Positions 17,079 to 25,394 are shown, counted from the first letter of the stretch. The stretch: 64,000 bases of DNA from Actinomadura sp. K4S16 (GCF_008327685.1 NZ_BDDE01000013.1:496001-560000); one strand, 5' to 3'. Made by a program: numbers and translations. The notes: generated from the sequence alone by a model not told the origin.

Positions 17079-17636
17079 ATGGCCGACCAGGCCACCAAGG
17101 AGAACGTCGTCGACCTGCTGCTCGCGCAGCACCAGGAGATCCGCCACCTCGCCTCGACCGTGGAGAAGAACCACGGCAAGGTGCGCAAGGACGCCTTCGA
17201 CCGGCTGCGCAGGCTCCTCGCCGTGCACGAGACCGCCGAGGAGGAGGTCGTCCACCCGTTCGCCCGGCGCGCCGCCGCCGACGGCTCCCAGGTGGTGGAC
17301 GCGCGGCTGGAGGAGGAGAACAAGGCCAAGGGCGTCCTGTCCGACCTGGAGAAGATGGACCCCGAGTCCGCCGACTTCGAGGAGACGTTCGCCAAGTTCC
17401 ACAAGGACATCGAGGCGCACGCCTCGCACGAGGAGAAGGAAGAGTTTCCGCGCATCGCCCGCGAGGCCACGCCCGAGCAGATGCGCGGCATGGCCAAGGC
17501 CGTGAAGGCCGCCGAGGCCGTCGCCCCGACCCACCCCCACCAGGGGACGGAGTCGCCCACCAAGAACCTCGCGGTCGGCCCCATGGCGGCCGTCGCCGAC
17601 CGCGTCCGCGACGCCATCGGCAAGGCGCGCGGCTGA
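17079..17636 (+). CDS. Hemerythrin-domain protein
   Basis: 185 residues behind CAGGAGGTTGTGTC. Residues 10-130 form the four-helix hemerythrin fold with the di-iron ligand pattern: LAQHQEIRHLAS, LAVHETAEEEVVHPF and KFHKDIEAHASHEEKEEFP. The C-terminal 50 residues are Ala/Pro/Gly-rich and flexible. Such proteins sense or scavenge oxygen, NO or peroxide and are often in stress regulons, consistent with the sigma-B-like promoter in front. A strong hairpin follows the stop. Confidence 0.92.
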   Translation: MADQATKENVVDLLLAQHQEIRHLASTVEKNHGKVRKDAFDRLRRLLAVHETAEEEVVHPFARRAAADGSQVVDARLEEENKAKGVLSDLEKMDPESADFEETFAKFHKDIEAHASHEEKEEFPRIAREATPEQMRGMAKAVKAAEAVAPTHPHQGTESPTKNLAVGPMAAVADRVRDAIGKARG

Positions 17637-17643
17637 ACGTCAA

Positions 17644-17666
17644 GGGGCGGCCCGGCGGGCCGCCCC
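17644..17666 (+). terminator. GC-rich hairpin after the hemerythrin gene
   Basis: GGGGCGGCCCG (17644-17654) and CGGGCCGCCCC (17656-17666) pair perfectly, seven bases after the TGA. There is no U tract, as usual for actinomycete terminators. It may only attenuate, since the next gene begins 18 bases later. Confidence 0.65.
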
Positions 17667-17684
17667 TCTCCCGAGGAGGATGCG

Positions 17685-17873
17685 ATGACCGACCGCAGGA
17701 ACGACCAGGACAAGCCGCTCGCCGACCGGCGCGCCGAGGCCGGGGCGCCTCAGGAGGACGACGCCGACGTGGGGGCCGAGCACACGCCCGGCCCCACCGA
17801 CCCGCCGAACGCCGAGGCCGACACCCCCGGCGGCGAGGACGAGGGCTACAGCCCGCAGACCGAGATCCCCTAG
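17685..17873 (+). CDS. Small acidic, disordered protein (62 aa)
   Basis: ATG 17685 follows CGAGGAGG. The product is Asp/Glu/Pro-rich (DKPLADRRAEAGAPQEDDAD, ending SPQTEIP), lacks hydrophobic core residues and is almost certainly unstructured. No family is recognised. Its position behind hemerythrin and near DUF3140, with similar small hydrophilic neighbours, suggests a general-stress role; that is inference from context. Confidence 0.65.
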   Translation: MTDRRNDQDKPLADRRAEAGAPQEDDADVGAEHTPGPTDPPNAEADTPGGEDEGYSPQTEIP

Positions 17874-17910
17874 GTCCCCGTTCGCCCGGCCGGACACCGC
17901 GGGACGCCGG

Positions 17911-18165
17911 TCATTCGCTGTCGTCGTCCTGATCGGCGCCGAGCGTGACGCCGACGACGTCCTCCACTTCGCTCAGGACCGCGGCGAACTCCGGGACCGA
18001 GCCCGTGCCCTCCAGCGTGAGCGTCACCACGGCGTTGCCGGGGCGGCGCCGGTCCGGTTCGCGTCGGTCCCGGCGCTCGTCGCGGCCGCGGTCGGAGTCG
18101 TCCGGCAGGTAGTCGCGGTCGACGTCGACCTCCAGGATCACGAAGTTGCGCTGGGTGGCCTCCAT
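17911..18165 (-). CDS. Short protein resembling the soluble C-terminal domain of MgtC/SapB
   Basis: From ATG 18165 the product is MEATQRNFVILEVDVDRDYL, an Asp/Arg-rich linker, then VVTLTLEGTGSVPEFAAVL and VVGVTLGADQDDDSE. The strand-helix-strand pattern with V.GV near the end matches ACT-like tails of MgtC/SapB transporters. The frame stays open upstream for at least 25 codons (GRGVLRQVL precedes the Met), which looks like more of the same domain, but the membrane part is absent and a large hairpin lies in its place. It is therefore either a free-standing ACT-like protein or a decayed MgtC 3' end. The ribosome site is weak. Confidence 0.5.
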   Translation of the reverse strand: MEATQRNFVILEVDVDRDYLPDDSDRGRDERRDRREPDRRRPGNAVVTLTLEGTGSVPEFAAVLSEVEDVVGVTLGADQDDDSE

Positions 18166-18215
18166 CAGGACCTGCCGCAGGACGCCCCGCCCGGCCGCGT
18201 GCGGACCAGGCCGCG

Positions 18216-18272
18216 AGCAGCAGACGGGAGGCCGCCCCGGACTCTCTCCGGGGCGGCCTCCGGCCTGCTGCT
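18216..18272 (-). terminator. Very strong hairpin terminator after the 18271 gene
   Basis: GGAGGCCGCCCCGGA (18227-18241) and TCCGGGGCGGCCTCC (18247-18261) form a perfect 15-bp stem with loop CTCTC. After a 3-base internal loop the stem resumes with AGCAGCAG (18216-18223) against CTGCTGCT (18265-18272). It begins at the stop codon of the minus-strand gene and should end that operon; the stem would work in both directions. Confidence 0.75.
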
Positions 18273-18462
18273 AGGCGGGGTGCGGGGGCTGCTGGTCCGG
18301 CGGGGTGCCGCCGCCCTTGCCGCCTCCCCTGTTCCCCTTGTCGGTGCCGTGCGCGTGGCCCTTGGACCTCGTCGACCTGGGGTCGGTGGCCTCGGGCGCC
18401 GGCTCGTCCGTCACCGCGGTCTTCCCGGACCGCCGGATCTCGGGCTGCTGCGGGTTCGGCAT
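18271..18462 (-). CDS. Small hydrophilic Gly/Pro-rich protein (63 aa)
   Basis: ATG 18462 is preceded by GGAGGCGAGAGC. The product starts MPNPQQPEIRRSGKTAVTDE and continues into a Lys/His/Gly-rich low-complexity tail (GNRGGGKGGGTPP). It is 11 bases downstream of the DUF3140 gene and clearly in its operon. No domain is recognised; likely disordered. Confidence 0.65.
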   Translation of the reverse strand: MPNPQQPEIRRSGKTAVTDEPAPEATDPRSTRSKGHAHGTDKGNRGGGKGGGTPPDQQPPHPA

Positions 18463-18473
18463 GCTCTCGCCTC

Positions 18474-18833
18474 CTATGCGCTGGACGGTTCGGGACGCAG
18501 GGGGTCGTGGCCCACGCTCATCAGCGCGTGCCGCCACTCCTCGTCCCGTTCCGCGTTCGGCGGTCGGTTCTCCAGCCGGTCCTCCACGAAGTCGACGACC
18601 TCCTGCATCACCTCCCCGTCGCTTTCGGTCAGGTCGACCTTCCGCTTGCGCAGCACGTCCACGACCCGGGCGCCCAGTTCCGACACCCCGGGGCCCCGGC
18701 CGTCCGCCGGGAACGCCTCCTCGCCGGACGCGTCCGTGAGCAGCCAGGTGCGCAGCTCGTCGGAGGTCATGTTCACGACCCGGTGGAAGTCCTCCCAGGC
18801 CAGCTCCACCTCGGGCGATACGCGGTTGTTCAT
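18474..18833 (-). CDS. DUF3140 domain protein
   Basis: 119 residues. I use ATG 18833, eight bases after AGGGAG, rather than a TTG two codons upstream. The sequence WEDFHRVVNMTSDELRTWL, then VVDVLRKRKVDLTESDGEVM, FVEDRLENRP and WRHALMSVGHDPL is the typical DUF3140 pattern; the family is of unknown function and is common in actinomycetes, often beside stress or DNA-binding proteins. First gene of a two-gene operon behind a sigma-B-like promoter. Confidence 0.85.
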   Translation of the reverse strand: MNNRVSPEVELAWEDFHRVVNMTSDELRTWLLTDASGEEAFPADGRGPGVSELGARVVDVLRKRKVDLTESDGEVMQEVVDFVEDRLENRPPNAERDEEWRHALMSVGHDPLRPEPSSA

Positions 18834-18866
18834 CGGCAAAACTCCCTGTACGCGTTCATGCCCGCC

Positions 18867-18891
18867 GTACCCGACAACTGCTGCCCCATTC
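18867..18891 (-). promoter_or_regulatory. Sigma-B-type promoter of the DUF3140 operon
   Basis: On the minus strand GAAT (18891-18888), a 15-base spacer and GGGTAC (18872-18867) fit GNNT-N14-16-GGGTAY. It is about 35 bases upstream of the ATG at 18833. Together with the element at 17004 it suggests one stress regulon across 17-19 kb. Confidence 0.5.
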
Positions 18892-18962
18892 GCCCCAGCT
18901 TGTGGTTACTTGGCGTTGAACCGCCCGTGTTACGGCCCGACCCGCACGGGAACACGTCGGCC

Positions 18963-20429
18963 ATGGACCATTCGGAAGCCCCCGTTCTGGACGCCCTTGC
19001 CGCCTACCACCGCGAGGAGCAGCTTCCCTTCACCCCGCCCGGCCACAAGCAGGGCCGCGGCGCGGACCCGCGCGCCCGCGAGGTGCTGGGCGACGCGGTC
19101 TACCGCTCCGACGTGCTCGCCATCTCCGGCCTGGACGACCGGACCTCGAGCAACGAGGTGCTCGAACGCGCCCAGGAGCTGATGGCGGACGCCGTCCACG
19201 CCGAGCAGGCGTTCTTCTCGACGTGCGGCAGCTCCCTGTCGGTCAAGAGCGCGATGCTGTCGGTCGCGGGCCCGGGCGAGAAGCTCCTCGTCGGACGGGA
19301 CGCCCACAAGTCGGTCGTCTCCGGGCTGATCCTCTCCGGCGTCCGCCCCATCTGGGTCGAGCCGCAGTGGGACCCGGACCGGCATCTCGCCCATCCGCCC
19401 TCGCCCGCCGCGTTCGCCGCGCGGTTCCGGGAGCACCCCGACGCGCGCGGCGCCCTCGTCACCAGCCCGACGCCCTACGGGACGTGCGCCGACCTCGCCG
19501 CGATCGCCGCCGTCTGCCACGAGCACGGCAAGCCCCTCATCGTGGACGAGGCGTGGGGCGCGCACCTGCCGTTCCACGAGGACCTGCCCACCTGGGCCAT
19601 GGACGCCGGCGCCGACGTGTGCGTGACGAGCGTCCACAAGATGGGCGCCGGGCTGGAGCAGGGATCGGTCTTCCACCAGCAGGGCGACCTGGTCGACCCC
19701 GCCGTCCTCAAGGCGCGGGAGGACCTGCTCGGCACGACCAGCCCGTCCGTGCTGATCTACGCGGGCCTGGACGCGTGGCGGCGGCAGATGGTGGAGCACG
19801 GGCACGCCGTGCTGCAGGACGCGCTGGACCTCGCCTCCGACGTCCGCGCGCAGATCGCGGCCATCGACGGCTTCGACGTCCAGGGCCGCGACGAGTTCAC
19901 CGGCCCCGGCCGCTCCCACGACCTCGACCCGCTGCCCCTCGTCGTCGACATCGCCGGCCTCGGCGTCACCGGCTACCGGGCCGCCGACCGGCTGCGCGAG
20001 CACCACCGCGTCAACATGCACCTGGCCGACCACCGGCGGATCAGCGCGCAGATCACCTTCGCCGACGACAAGGAGACGACCGGCACGCTGCTCGCCGCCC
20101 TGCGCGGCCTCCGCGCCCACATCGACGACCTGCGCGGGTCGCCGACCGTCCAGGTGCCGCCGCCCGAGGAGCTGCGGCTCGAACTCGTCGTGCTGCCCCG
20201 GGACGCGTTCTTCGGCCCGGCCGAGCAGGTCTCCGCGTCCGACGCCGTCGGCCGCGTCTGCGCGGAGATGCTGACCCCGTACCCGCCCGGCATCCCGGCC
20301 GTCCTGCCGGGCGAGCGGATCACCGCACCGGTCATGGAGTACCTGCGCTCCGGCGTCGCCGCCGGGATGGTCGTCCCGGACGCCGCGGACAGCACCCTCG
20401 ACAGCGTGCGGGTCTTCATCGAGGAGTGA
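18963..20429 (+). CDS. Orn/Lys/Arg decarboxylase family PLP enzyme
   Basis: 488 residues. It is a fold-type I PLP enzyme of the group III decarboxylase family: FTPPGHKQGRG at the start, a cofactor-binding STCGSSLSVKSAML, IVDEAWGAHLPF with the PLP-ring Asp, and the Schiff-base Lys in TSVHKMGAGLEQGS. The C-terminal domain has TPYPPGIPAVLPGERI. It lacks the N-terminal receiver-like wing of enterobacterial enzymes, as in Gram-positive arginine/lysine decarboxylases (SpeA type). The product is probably a polyamine precursor; the amino acid used cannot be fixed. Start ATG 18963 has no clear ribosome site. Confidence 0.88.
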   Translation: MDHSEAPVLDALAAYHREEQLPFTPPGHKQGRGADPRAREVLGDAVYRSDVLAISGLDDRTSSNEVLERAQELMADAVHAEQAFFSTCGSSLSVKSAMLSVAGPGEKLLVGRDAHKSVVSGLILSGVRPIWVEPQWDPDRHLAHPPSPAAFAARFREHPDARGALVTSPTPYGTCADLAAIAAVCHEHGKPLIVDEAWGAHLPFHEDLPTWAMDAGADVCVTSVHKMGAGLEQGSVFHQQGDLVDPAVLKAREDLLGTTSPSVLIYAGLDAWRRQMVEHGHAVLQDALDLASDVRAQIAAIDGFDVQGRDEFTGPGRSHDLDPLPLVVDIAGLGVTGYRAADRLREHHRVNMHLADHRRISAQITFADDKETTGTLLAALRGLRAHIDDLRGSPTVQVPPPEELRLELVVLPRDAFFGPAEQVSASDAVGRVCAEMLTPYPPGIPAVLPGERITAPVMEYLRSGVAAGMVVPDAADSTLDSVRVFIEE

Positions 20430-20531
20430 CGTTCGAGGGCCGCCGGGCCTGGGGGCGGGCGGAGCCGCCGCAGGTCGCGGGGCGGCGCTGTGGAAGACTC
20501 CTACCGGCAGGACGGTGAGGTGAGGAGCGTC

Positions 20532-21365
20532 ATGGAGCTGGTCCACTCCGGCAAGGTCAGGGACGTCTACGCGGACGGCGACGAGCTGATCCTCGTCGCG
20601 TCCGACCGGGTGAGCGTCTACGACGTCGTCCTGCCGACGCCGATCCCCGACAAGGGGAAGATCCTCACGCAGCTGTCGCTGTGGTGGTTCGAGCGGCTCG
20701 CCGACATCATCCCGAACCACGTCGTGTCGGCCACCGACGTGCCGGAGGAGTGGGCCGGGCGGGCCATCCGCTGCCGCCGCCTCTCGATGCTCCCCGTCGA
20801 GTGGATCGCGCGCGGGCACCTCGCCGGCCTCGGTCTCAAGGAGTACCAGAAGTCGGGGACGGTCTCGGGCGTCCCGCTGCCGGAGGGCCTGGTGGAGGCG
20901 TCCCGGCTGCCCGAGCCGATCTTCACCCCGACCACCAAGGCCACCGAGGGCCACGACGAGTTCATCACCTACGACGACGTGGTCCGCGAGATCGGCGACG
21001 ACACCGCCGCGCGGCTCAGGGACACCACCCTGGAGATCTACCGGCGCGGCGCCGCCCTCGCCGCCGAGCGGGGCATCATCATCGCCGACACCAAGCTGGA
21101 GTTCGGCCGGGCCGCCGACGGCACCCTCGTCCTCGGCGACGAGGTGCTCACGCCCGACTCGTCCCGCTTCTGGCCCGCCGACCAGTGGGTGCCCGGCCGC
21201 CCGCAGCACTCCCTCGACAAGCAGTTCGTGCGCGACTGGAGCAGCACGCTCGACTGGGACCGCACCCCGCCCGGGCCCGCCATCCCCGACGAGGTCGTGG
21301 AGGCCACGCGCGCCCGCTACGCGGAGGTCTACGAGCGCCTGACCGGCACCGCCTGGAGCTCCTGA
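20532..21365 (+). CDS. purC: Phosphoribosylaminoimidazole-succinocarboxamide (SAICAR) synthase
   Basis: ATG 20532 follows GTGAGGAGCGTC, so the product is 277 residues; an in-frame start 14 codons upstream is unlikely. Family motifs: HSGKVRDVY for nucleotide binding, SDRVSVYDVVLPTPIPDKG, then WIARGHLAGLGLKEYQKSG, FTPTTKATEGHDE and IIIADTKLEFG. The enzyme joins aspartate to CAIR with ATP in purine synthesis. The usual purL/purQ/purS neighbours are not present, so it stands alone here, followed by a terminator. Confidence 0.95.
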   Translation: MELVHSGKVRDVYADGDELILVASDRVSVYDVVLPTPIPDKGKILTQLSLWWFERLADIIPNHVVSATDVPEEWAGRAIRCRRLSMLPVEWIARGHLAGLGLKEYQKSGTVSGVPLPEGLVEASRLPEPIFTPTTKATEGHDEFITYDDVVREIGDDTAARLRDTTLEIYRRGAALAAERGIIIADTKLEFGRAADGTLVLGDEVLTPDSSRFWPADQWVPGRPQHSLDKQFVRDWSSTLDWDRTPPGPAIPDEVVEATRARYAEVYERLTGTAWSS

Positions 21366-21381
21366 CCGGACGGACATGAGG

Positions 21382-21412
21382 AGGGGCCCGGCGGAGGTCC
21401 CACCGGGCCCCT
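21382..21412. terminator. Hairpin between purC and the chitinase gene
   Basis: AGGGGCCCGG (21382-21391) and CCGGGCCCCT (21403-21412) pair around an 11-base loop, 16 bases after purC and 11 bases after the convergent chitinase stop. It is well placed to end both transcripts. Confidence 0.7.
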
Positions 21413-21423
21413 GAGTCAGGGCG

Positions 21424-22800
21424 TCAGCGGCCCTGGAGGCCGCGGACGTTGTCGCCGAACGTCCAGCCCTTCGACCCGTCCCAGTTGAGGGACCAGGTCA
21501 TCAGGCCCTTCAACTGGCCGTTGAAGTGGTTCCACGCCTGGCCGACCAGGCTCGGCGACATGTAACCGCCGCCCGCACCGGGCTGTGCGGGAAGGCCCGG
21601 GGCCTGCTTGTCGTACGGGACCTTGATGGTGGTGCCCTGGACGGTCAGGCCGTTGTTCAGGCACTCGGTCTGCTTGACGAAGCCCTCGACCGTCCCGGCG
21701 GAGTAGGAGTCGCCCGAGCAGCCGTACATGCTGCCGTTGTAGTACTGCATGTTCAGCCACCACAGCCGGCCGTTGTCCGCGTACTTCTTGACGATCGGCA
21801 GGTAGGCGCCCCAGATGGAGCCGTAGGTGACGCTGCCGCCGGTCACGTACGCGGTCTCCGGGGCCATCGTGAGCCCGAAGTTCGACGGCATCTGGCCGAG
21901 GACGCCGTCGATGATGCGGATCAGGTTCGCCTGCGACGGCGACGGCTGGGTGATGTTCCCGCTGCCCGACAGGCCCGTCTCGATGTCGATGTCGATGCCG
22001 TCGAAGTTGTACTTCTTCAGGATCGGCACGATCGTCTGGACGAACCGGTCGGCGACGCTGCTGGAGCTGAGGTCGATGCCCGCGGCGGCCCCGCCGATCG
22101 ACATCAGGATGGTGGCGCCGGCCGCCTTCGCCGCGCACATCTGGGCGGGGGTCGCGACCTTGACCGTGGAGTCCATGCCGTCCTCCCACAGGACGGTGCC
22201 GTCCGAGCGGATGACGGGGAACGCCGCGTTGATGACGTTGTAGCCGTGCTGCCTGATCAGCGGGTCGTCGATCGGCGTCCAGCCGAACGGCGGGTGGACG
22301 CCGTTGGACGCGCCGTCCCAGTTCTCCCAGTAGCCCTGGAGGATCTTGCCGGCGGGCTTCGACTTCACCGCGCAGGTCTCGTCCCCGCCCGGCGGCGGGG
22401 TGGTGGTCGGCGGATCCGTGGTCGGCGGGGTTGTCGGAGGCGTGGTGGGCGGGGTTGTCGGAGGCTGCGACGCGTCGCAGGCGCCGATGTCGCGCCACAG
22501 CGTCGGGGTGGACGCGGGGTTCCAGCCTGCGCCCGGGTAGGCGGTGTGGGCGACGAGCGCCTCATAGCCGCGTCCGCTGTAGGCGACCTTGTCGCCGACC
22601 TTGTAGGAGGTGCCCTCCGCCCAGGCCGGATACGTGCAGGCGGTCGCGGCGGCGGGCTGGGCGGACGAGGGCGCGGAAACCGCGACGAGCGTGCCGAACG
22701 ACAGGACGGCCGCCGCGGCGGCCGAGGCCAGCGCGGCTCCGGCCGCGGACCATCTCGGCTTGAACCGTCTGTGCTTGACGTGCGGGTGCTTGAGCTTCAC
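21424..22800 (-). CDS. Secreted GH18 chitinase with N-terminal chitin-binding module
   Basis: 458 residues from GTG 22800 behind GAGGAGTCGTCCCC. A long Sec signal peptide (basic start, hydrophobic stretch ending in ...PSSAQPAAA) leads to a CBM5/12-like module (CTYPAWAEGTSYKVGDKVAY, ending LWRDIGAC). A Thr/Pro repeat linker (PPTTPPTTPPTT) joins the GH18 barrel. The catalytic DxxDxDxE motif is FDGIDIDIETG, preceded by ILMSIGG, followed by LTMAPETAYV and MQYYNGS, and closing with MTWSLNWDGS. It cleaves chitin outside the cell. The 190-base region upstream to 22990 has no other gene; a conventional promoter is not obvious there. Confidence 0.95.
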   Translation of the reverse strand: MKLKHPHVKHRRFKPRWSAAGAALASAAAAAVLSFGTLVAVSAPSSAQPAAATACTYPAWAEGTSYKVGDKVAYSGRGYEALVAHTAYPGAGWNPASTPTLWRDIGACDASQPPTTPPTTPPTTPPTTDPPTTTPPPGGDETCAVKSKPAGKILQGYWENWDGASNGVHPPFGWTPIDDPLIRQHGYNVINAAFPVIRSDGTVLWEDGMDSTVKVATPAQMCAAKAAGATILMSIGGAAAGIDLSSSSVADRFVQTIVPILKKYNFDGIDIDIETGLSGSGNITQPSPSQANLIRIIDGVLGQMPSNFGLTMAPETAYVTGGSVTYGSIWGAYLPIVKKYADNGRLWWLNMQYYNGSMYGCSGDSYSAGTVEGFVKQTECLNNGLTVQGTTIKVPYDKQAPGLPAQPGAGGGYMSPSLVGQAWNHFNGQLKGLMTWSLNWDGSKGWTFGDNVRGLQGR

Positions 22801-22990
22801 GGGGACGACTCCTCAGCTGAGCGGGACACAGAGGAGCCGGTGCAGGAGCCGAACAAGCCCCGTGGGGACGGGACTCTCCCAGAGCAAGGCGCATACGACC
22901 GGCGTGGACGCCAAGAAGAGGGTAACCGCGCCGCCCGACCCCGGGAAGCCCCCCGAAGTCCGCCGACGCGCCCGCCCCCGCCTAACGCGG

Positions 22991-23611
22991 TCAGTGCAGG
23001 GGAAGGATGCCGCGCCGCATCGCCGCGGTGACCGCCGCCGTGCGGTCCGAGACGCCCAGCTTCTCGAACACCCGCAGCAGGTGCGTCTTCACCGTCGCCT
23101 CGCCGATGAACAGCTCCCGGCCGATCTCCGCGTTCGTCCGGCCCGCACCGACCAGCCGCAGCACCTCGATCTCGCGCCGGGTCAGCGCGCCCGGCGAACG
23201 CTTCCGGGACTCCAGCCGCGCCGCGACCGCCGGGGCGAGCACCGTCTCCCCGCGCGCCGCCGCGCGGATCCCCTCGGCCAGTTCCCCCTGTCCGGCGTCC
23301 TTCAGCAGGTACCCGGTGGCGCCTGCCTCCACCGCCCGCAGGATGTCCGCTTCGTTCTCGTACGTGGTGAGCACCACCACCCGGCAGGCGGGGTCCCGCG
23401 CCAGCAGGTCCCGCGTCGCCTGCACCCCGTCGCCGTCCGGCATCCGCAGGTCCATCAGCACCACGTCCGGCTCGCACGCCCGGGCCGCGACGACCGCGTC
23501 CGCCGCCGACCCGGCCTCGCCCACCACCTCGATGCCGTCCTCCAAGCCGAGGATGCCGCGCAGGCCCTCCCGCACCACCGGATGGTCGTCCACGAGCAGC
23601 ACCCGGATCAT
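22991..23611 (-). CDS. NarL/FixJ-family response regulator
   Basis: 206 residues, ATG 23611, overlapping the kinase stop by four bases. The receiver has the acidic pair in VLLVDDHPVV, the phospho-acceptor Asp in VVLMDLRMPDGDG and Lys in GYLLKDAG. The C-terminal LuxR helix-turn-helix is LTRREIEVLRLVGAGRTNAE followed by LFIGEATVKTHLLRVFEKLG. It forms a two-component system with the kinase at 23608; the divergently placed or downstream chitinase is one possible target, but no operator is recognised. Confidence 0.94.
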   Translation of the reverse strand: MIRVLLVDDHPVVREGLRGILGLEDGIEVVGEAGSAADAVVAARACEPDVVLMDLRMPDGDGVQATRDLLARDPACRVVVLTTYENEADILRAVEAGATGYLLKDAGQGELAEGIRAAARGETVLAPAVAARLESRKRSPGALTRREIEVLRLVGAGRTNAEIGRELFIGEATVKTHLLRVFEKLGVSDRTAAVTAAMRRGILPLH

Positions 23612-24786
23612 GCCGGCGCCTCCACGGTGAGCACGGTGCCGGAACCCGGCGTACTGCTGATGGCCAGGCGGCCGCCGGCCTGCGCGACCCGCTCGCGCAT
23701 GCCGGCCAGGCCGAAGCCCGCCAGGGCGGTCGGGTCGAAGCCGGCGCCGTCGTCCGAGACGTCCAACCGGACCCCGTCCGGCAGGTACCGCAGGCACAGC
23801 GCCGCCCGTGTCGCGCCCGCATGCCGCCGCACGTTCGCCAGCGCCTCCTGGGCGCACCGCAGCAGGACCACCTCCGTGCCGGCGGGCAGCCCGCGCGGCT
23901 CGCCGACCAGCTCCCACGAGGCCGCCGCCCCCGTCTCCTCGCCGAGTCGCTCGACCAGCCGGCGCAGCGCGTCCGGCAGCGACGAACCGGCCAGCCCCGC
24001 CGGCGGCTCCGCGCAGACCAGTGCGCGCGCCTCCGCCAGGTTCTCCCGGGCGGCGCGCGCCGCCCGCTCCCGGTGCGCCCGGGCCTGCTCCGGCGGCGCC
24101 GACTCGGCCGCGTCCAGCAGCATCAGGATGCTGGTGAAGCCCTGCGCCAGCGTGTCGTGGATCTCCATGGCCAACCGCTGCCGCTCGGCGAGCATCCCCG
24201 CCTGCCGCTCCGACTCGGCCAGCTCCGCGCGGGTGGCGGCGAGCCGCGCGATGAGGTCGGCGCGCTCCCGGCTCTGCTGGATGATCTGCTGGATCCACCG
24301 GCCGAACGTCGCCCCGAACGCCACGCCCAGCACCACCGCGCCGGCCGTCACGACGCCGCCGGAGTCCGGCGCGCTGACCGCCTCGGCCATCGGCACCGCG
24401 TTGAACGCCGCCAGCGCGAGCATGCCCCAGCCGGCCGGCAGCAGCATGAACGACTGCGGGACCAGCGCGAACAGCACCACCGAACTGGTCAGCGTGGCCA
24501 GTTGCGCGGTCACCAGCAGGGCCAGCACCCCGAGCTGGTAGCAGGCGGTCCGGGCCGGCACCGGGCTGTCCCGGCGGGCCCCGCGCCCGACCAGGAAGTA
24601 CCACGGGACGAGCGCGCACAGCGCGGGGATCGACACGACGCGGCCGACGCCGGCGCCCGTGGCCCACACGGCGGCGACCGTTCCGGCCAGCACGACCCCG
24701 TAGTACGCGTCGCGCATGAGCACACCCCGTGTCCAGGCATGCTCGTCCGGCACGTGGGACAGGGTCTCCGACACGCCGACAAGCAT
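23608..24786 (-). CDS. NarL-type (HisKA_3) sensor histidine kinase
   Basis: 392 residues with about five membrane helices between residues 25 and 165 and no large extracytoplasmic domain, so it probably senses within the membrane. The dimerisation/phosphotransfer region has the acceptor His in RLAMEIHDTLAQGFTSIL, and the ATPase has the N-box LRCAQEALANVRRHA plus SDDGAGFDP and GFGLAGMRERV. Translation is coupled to the response regulator (ATGA overlap). Start ATG 24786; ATG 24717 just before the first helix is an alternative. Confidence 0.93.
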   Translation of the reverse strand: MLVGVSETLSHVPDEHAWTRGVLMRDAYYGVVLAGTVAAVWATGAGVGRVVSIPALCALVPWYFLVGRGARRDSPVPARTACYQLGVLALLVTAQLATLTSSVVLFALVPQSFMLLPAGWGMLALAAFNAVPMAEAVSAPDSGGVVTAGAVVLGVAFGATFGRWIQQIIQQSRERADLIARLAATRAELAESERQAGMLAERQRLAMEIHDTLAQGFTSILMLLDAAESAPPEQARAHRERAARAARENLAEARALVCAEPPAGLAGSSLPDALRRLVERLGEETGAAASWELVGEPRGLPAGTEVVLLRCAQEALANVRRHAGATRAALCLRYLPDGVRLDVSDDGAGFDPTALAGFGLAGMRERVAQAGGRLAISSTPGSGTVLTVEAPA

Positions 24787-24853
24787 GCCGTACGGATCAC
24801 CCCGCCCGGACTTCCCGGAACGCGGCGCCCGGCGGGGCCGTCCCGGCGGGCCC

Positions 24854-25258
24854 TCAGAAGGGCTGTCGTTCGTAGCGTCGGATCTCGTCCGATGGCACGA
24901 TCTCGACGCCCAGCGGGGCGAGCGAGATCGGGATCAGTTTGAAGTTGGCGATGCCGAACGGGATGCCGATGATCGTGAGGCAGAGCAGGAAGCCGGTGAC
25001 GAGATGCCCGAGGGCCAGCCACCAGCCCGCGAATATGACCCAGATGACGTTCCCCACGAACGACCCCACTCCCGCGTCCCGCCTGGGCACGGTCGTCCGG
25101 CCGAACGGCCAGAGCACGTAGGCCGCGATGCGGAACGCGGCGATGCCGAACGGGATCGTGATGATGAGGATGAAGCAGATGATCCCGGCGAGCACGTAGC
25201 CCATCGCCATCCAGAAGCCCGCCAGGACCAGCCAGAGGATGTTCAGCACCGTGCGCAC
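24854..25258 (-). CDS. yccF: YccF-family inner-membrane protein
   Basis: 134 residues from GTG 25258. Two copies of the YccF unit are visible: LNILWLVLAGFWMAMGYVLA with IITIPFGIAAFRI, then GNVIWVIFAGWWLALGHLVT with IIGIPFGIANFKL. Each gives two membrane helices. The cytoplasmic tail ends RRYERQPF. Function of YccF is not established. Monocistronic; separated by 67 bases from the kinase operon. Confidence 0.87.
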   Translation of the reverse strand: MRTVLNILWLVLAGFWMAMGYVLAGIICFILIITIPFGIAAFRIAAYVLWPFGRTTVPRRDAGVGSFVGNVIWVIFAGWWLALGHLVTGFLLCLTIIGIPFGIANFKLIPISLAPLGVEIVPSDEIRRYERQPF

Positions 25259-25363
25259 AAGAACCCCCCGAAGTAGCCCAAAGCAGTTATTTCTCGCCGC
25301 CCCCACCCTCAAACAGGAGGCCCGCGCGAAGGAGACCCGCAGGTCGGCCCGCCCCACCCCCTC

Positions 25364-25394
25364 TTGACCTTGACACCGTGGCAAGCGCTTGGCT
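25364..25394 (+). promoter_or_regulatory. MerR-type promoter with long spacer and dyad
   Basis: TTGACC (25364-25369), a 19-base spacer and TTGGCT (25389-25394) give the over-long spacing that MerR regulators correct. Within it CTTGACACCGTGGCAAG (25369-25385) is a 17-base dyad with 14 symmetric positions (CTTG-CAC-GTG-CAAG). The operon downstream encodes a MerR protein, so autoregulation is likely. Confidence 0.55.

Noticed and set aside
22365..22540. Tandem repeat in the chitinase gene as a mobile repeat or CRISPR-like array
   Set aside because: It encodes the Thr/Pro linker (PPTTPPTT) between binding and catalytic domains; codon repetition explains it.
25269..25287. 19-base near-identity CGAAGTAGCCCAAAGCAGT with 57259-57277
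   Set aside because: 18 of 19 matches is near chance expectation for 64 kb of skewed composition; one copy spans a stop codon and the contexts differ.
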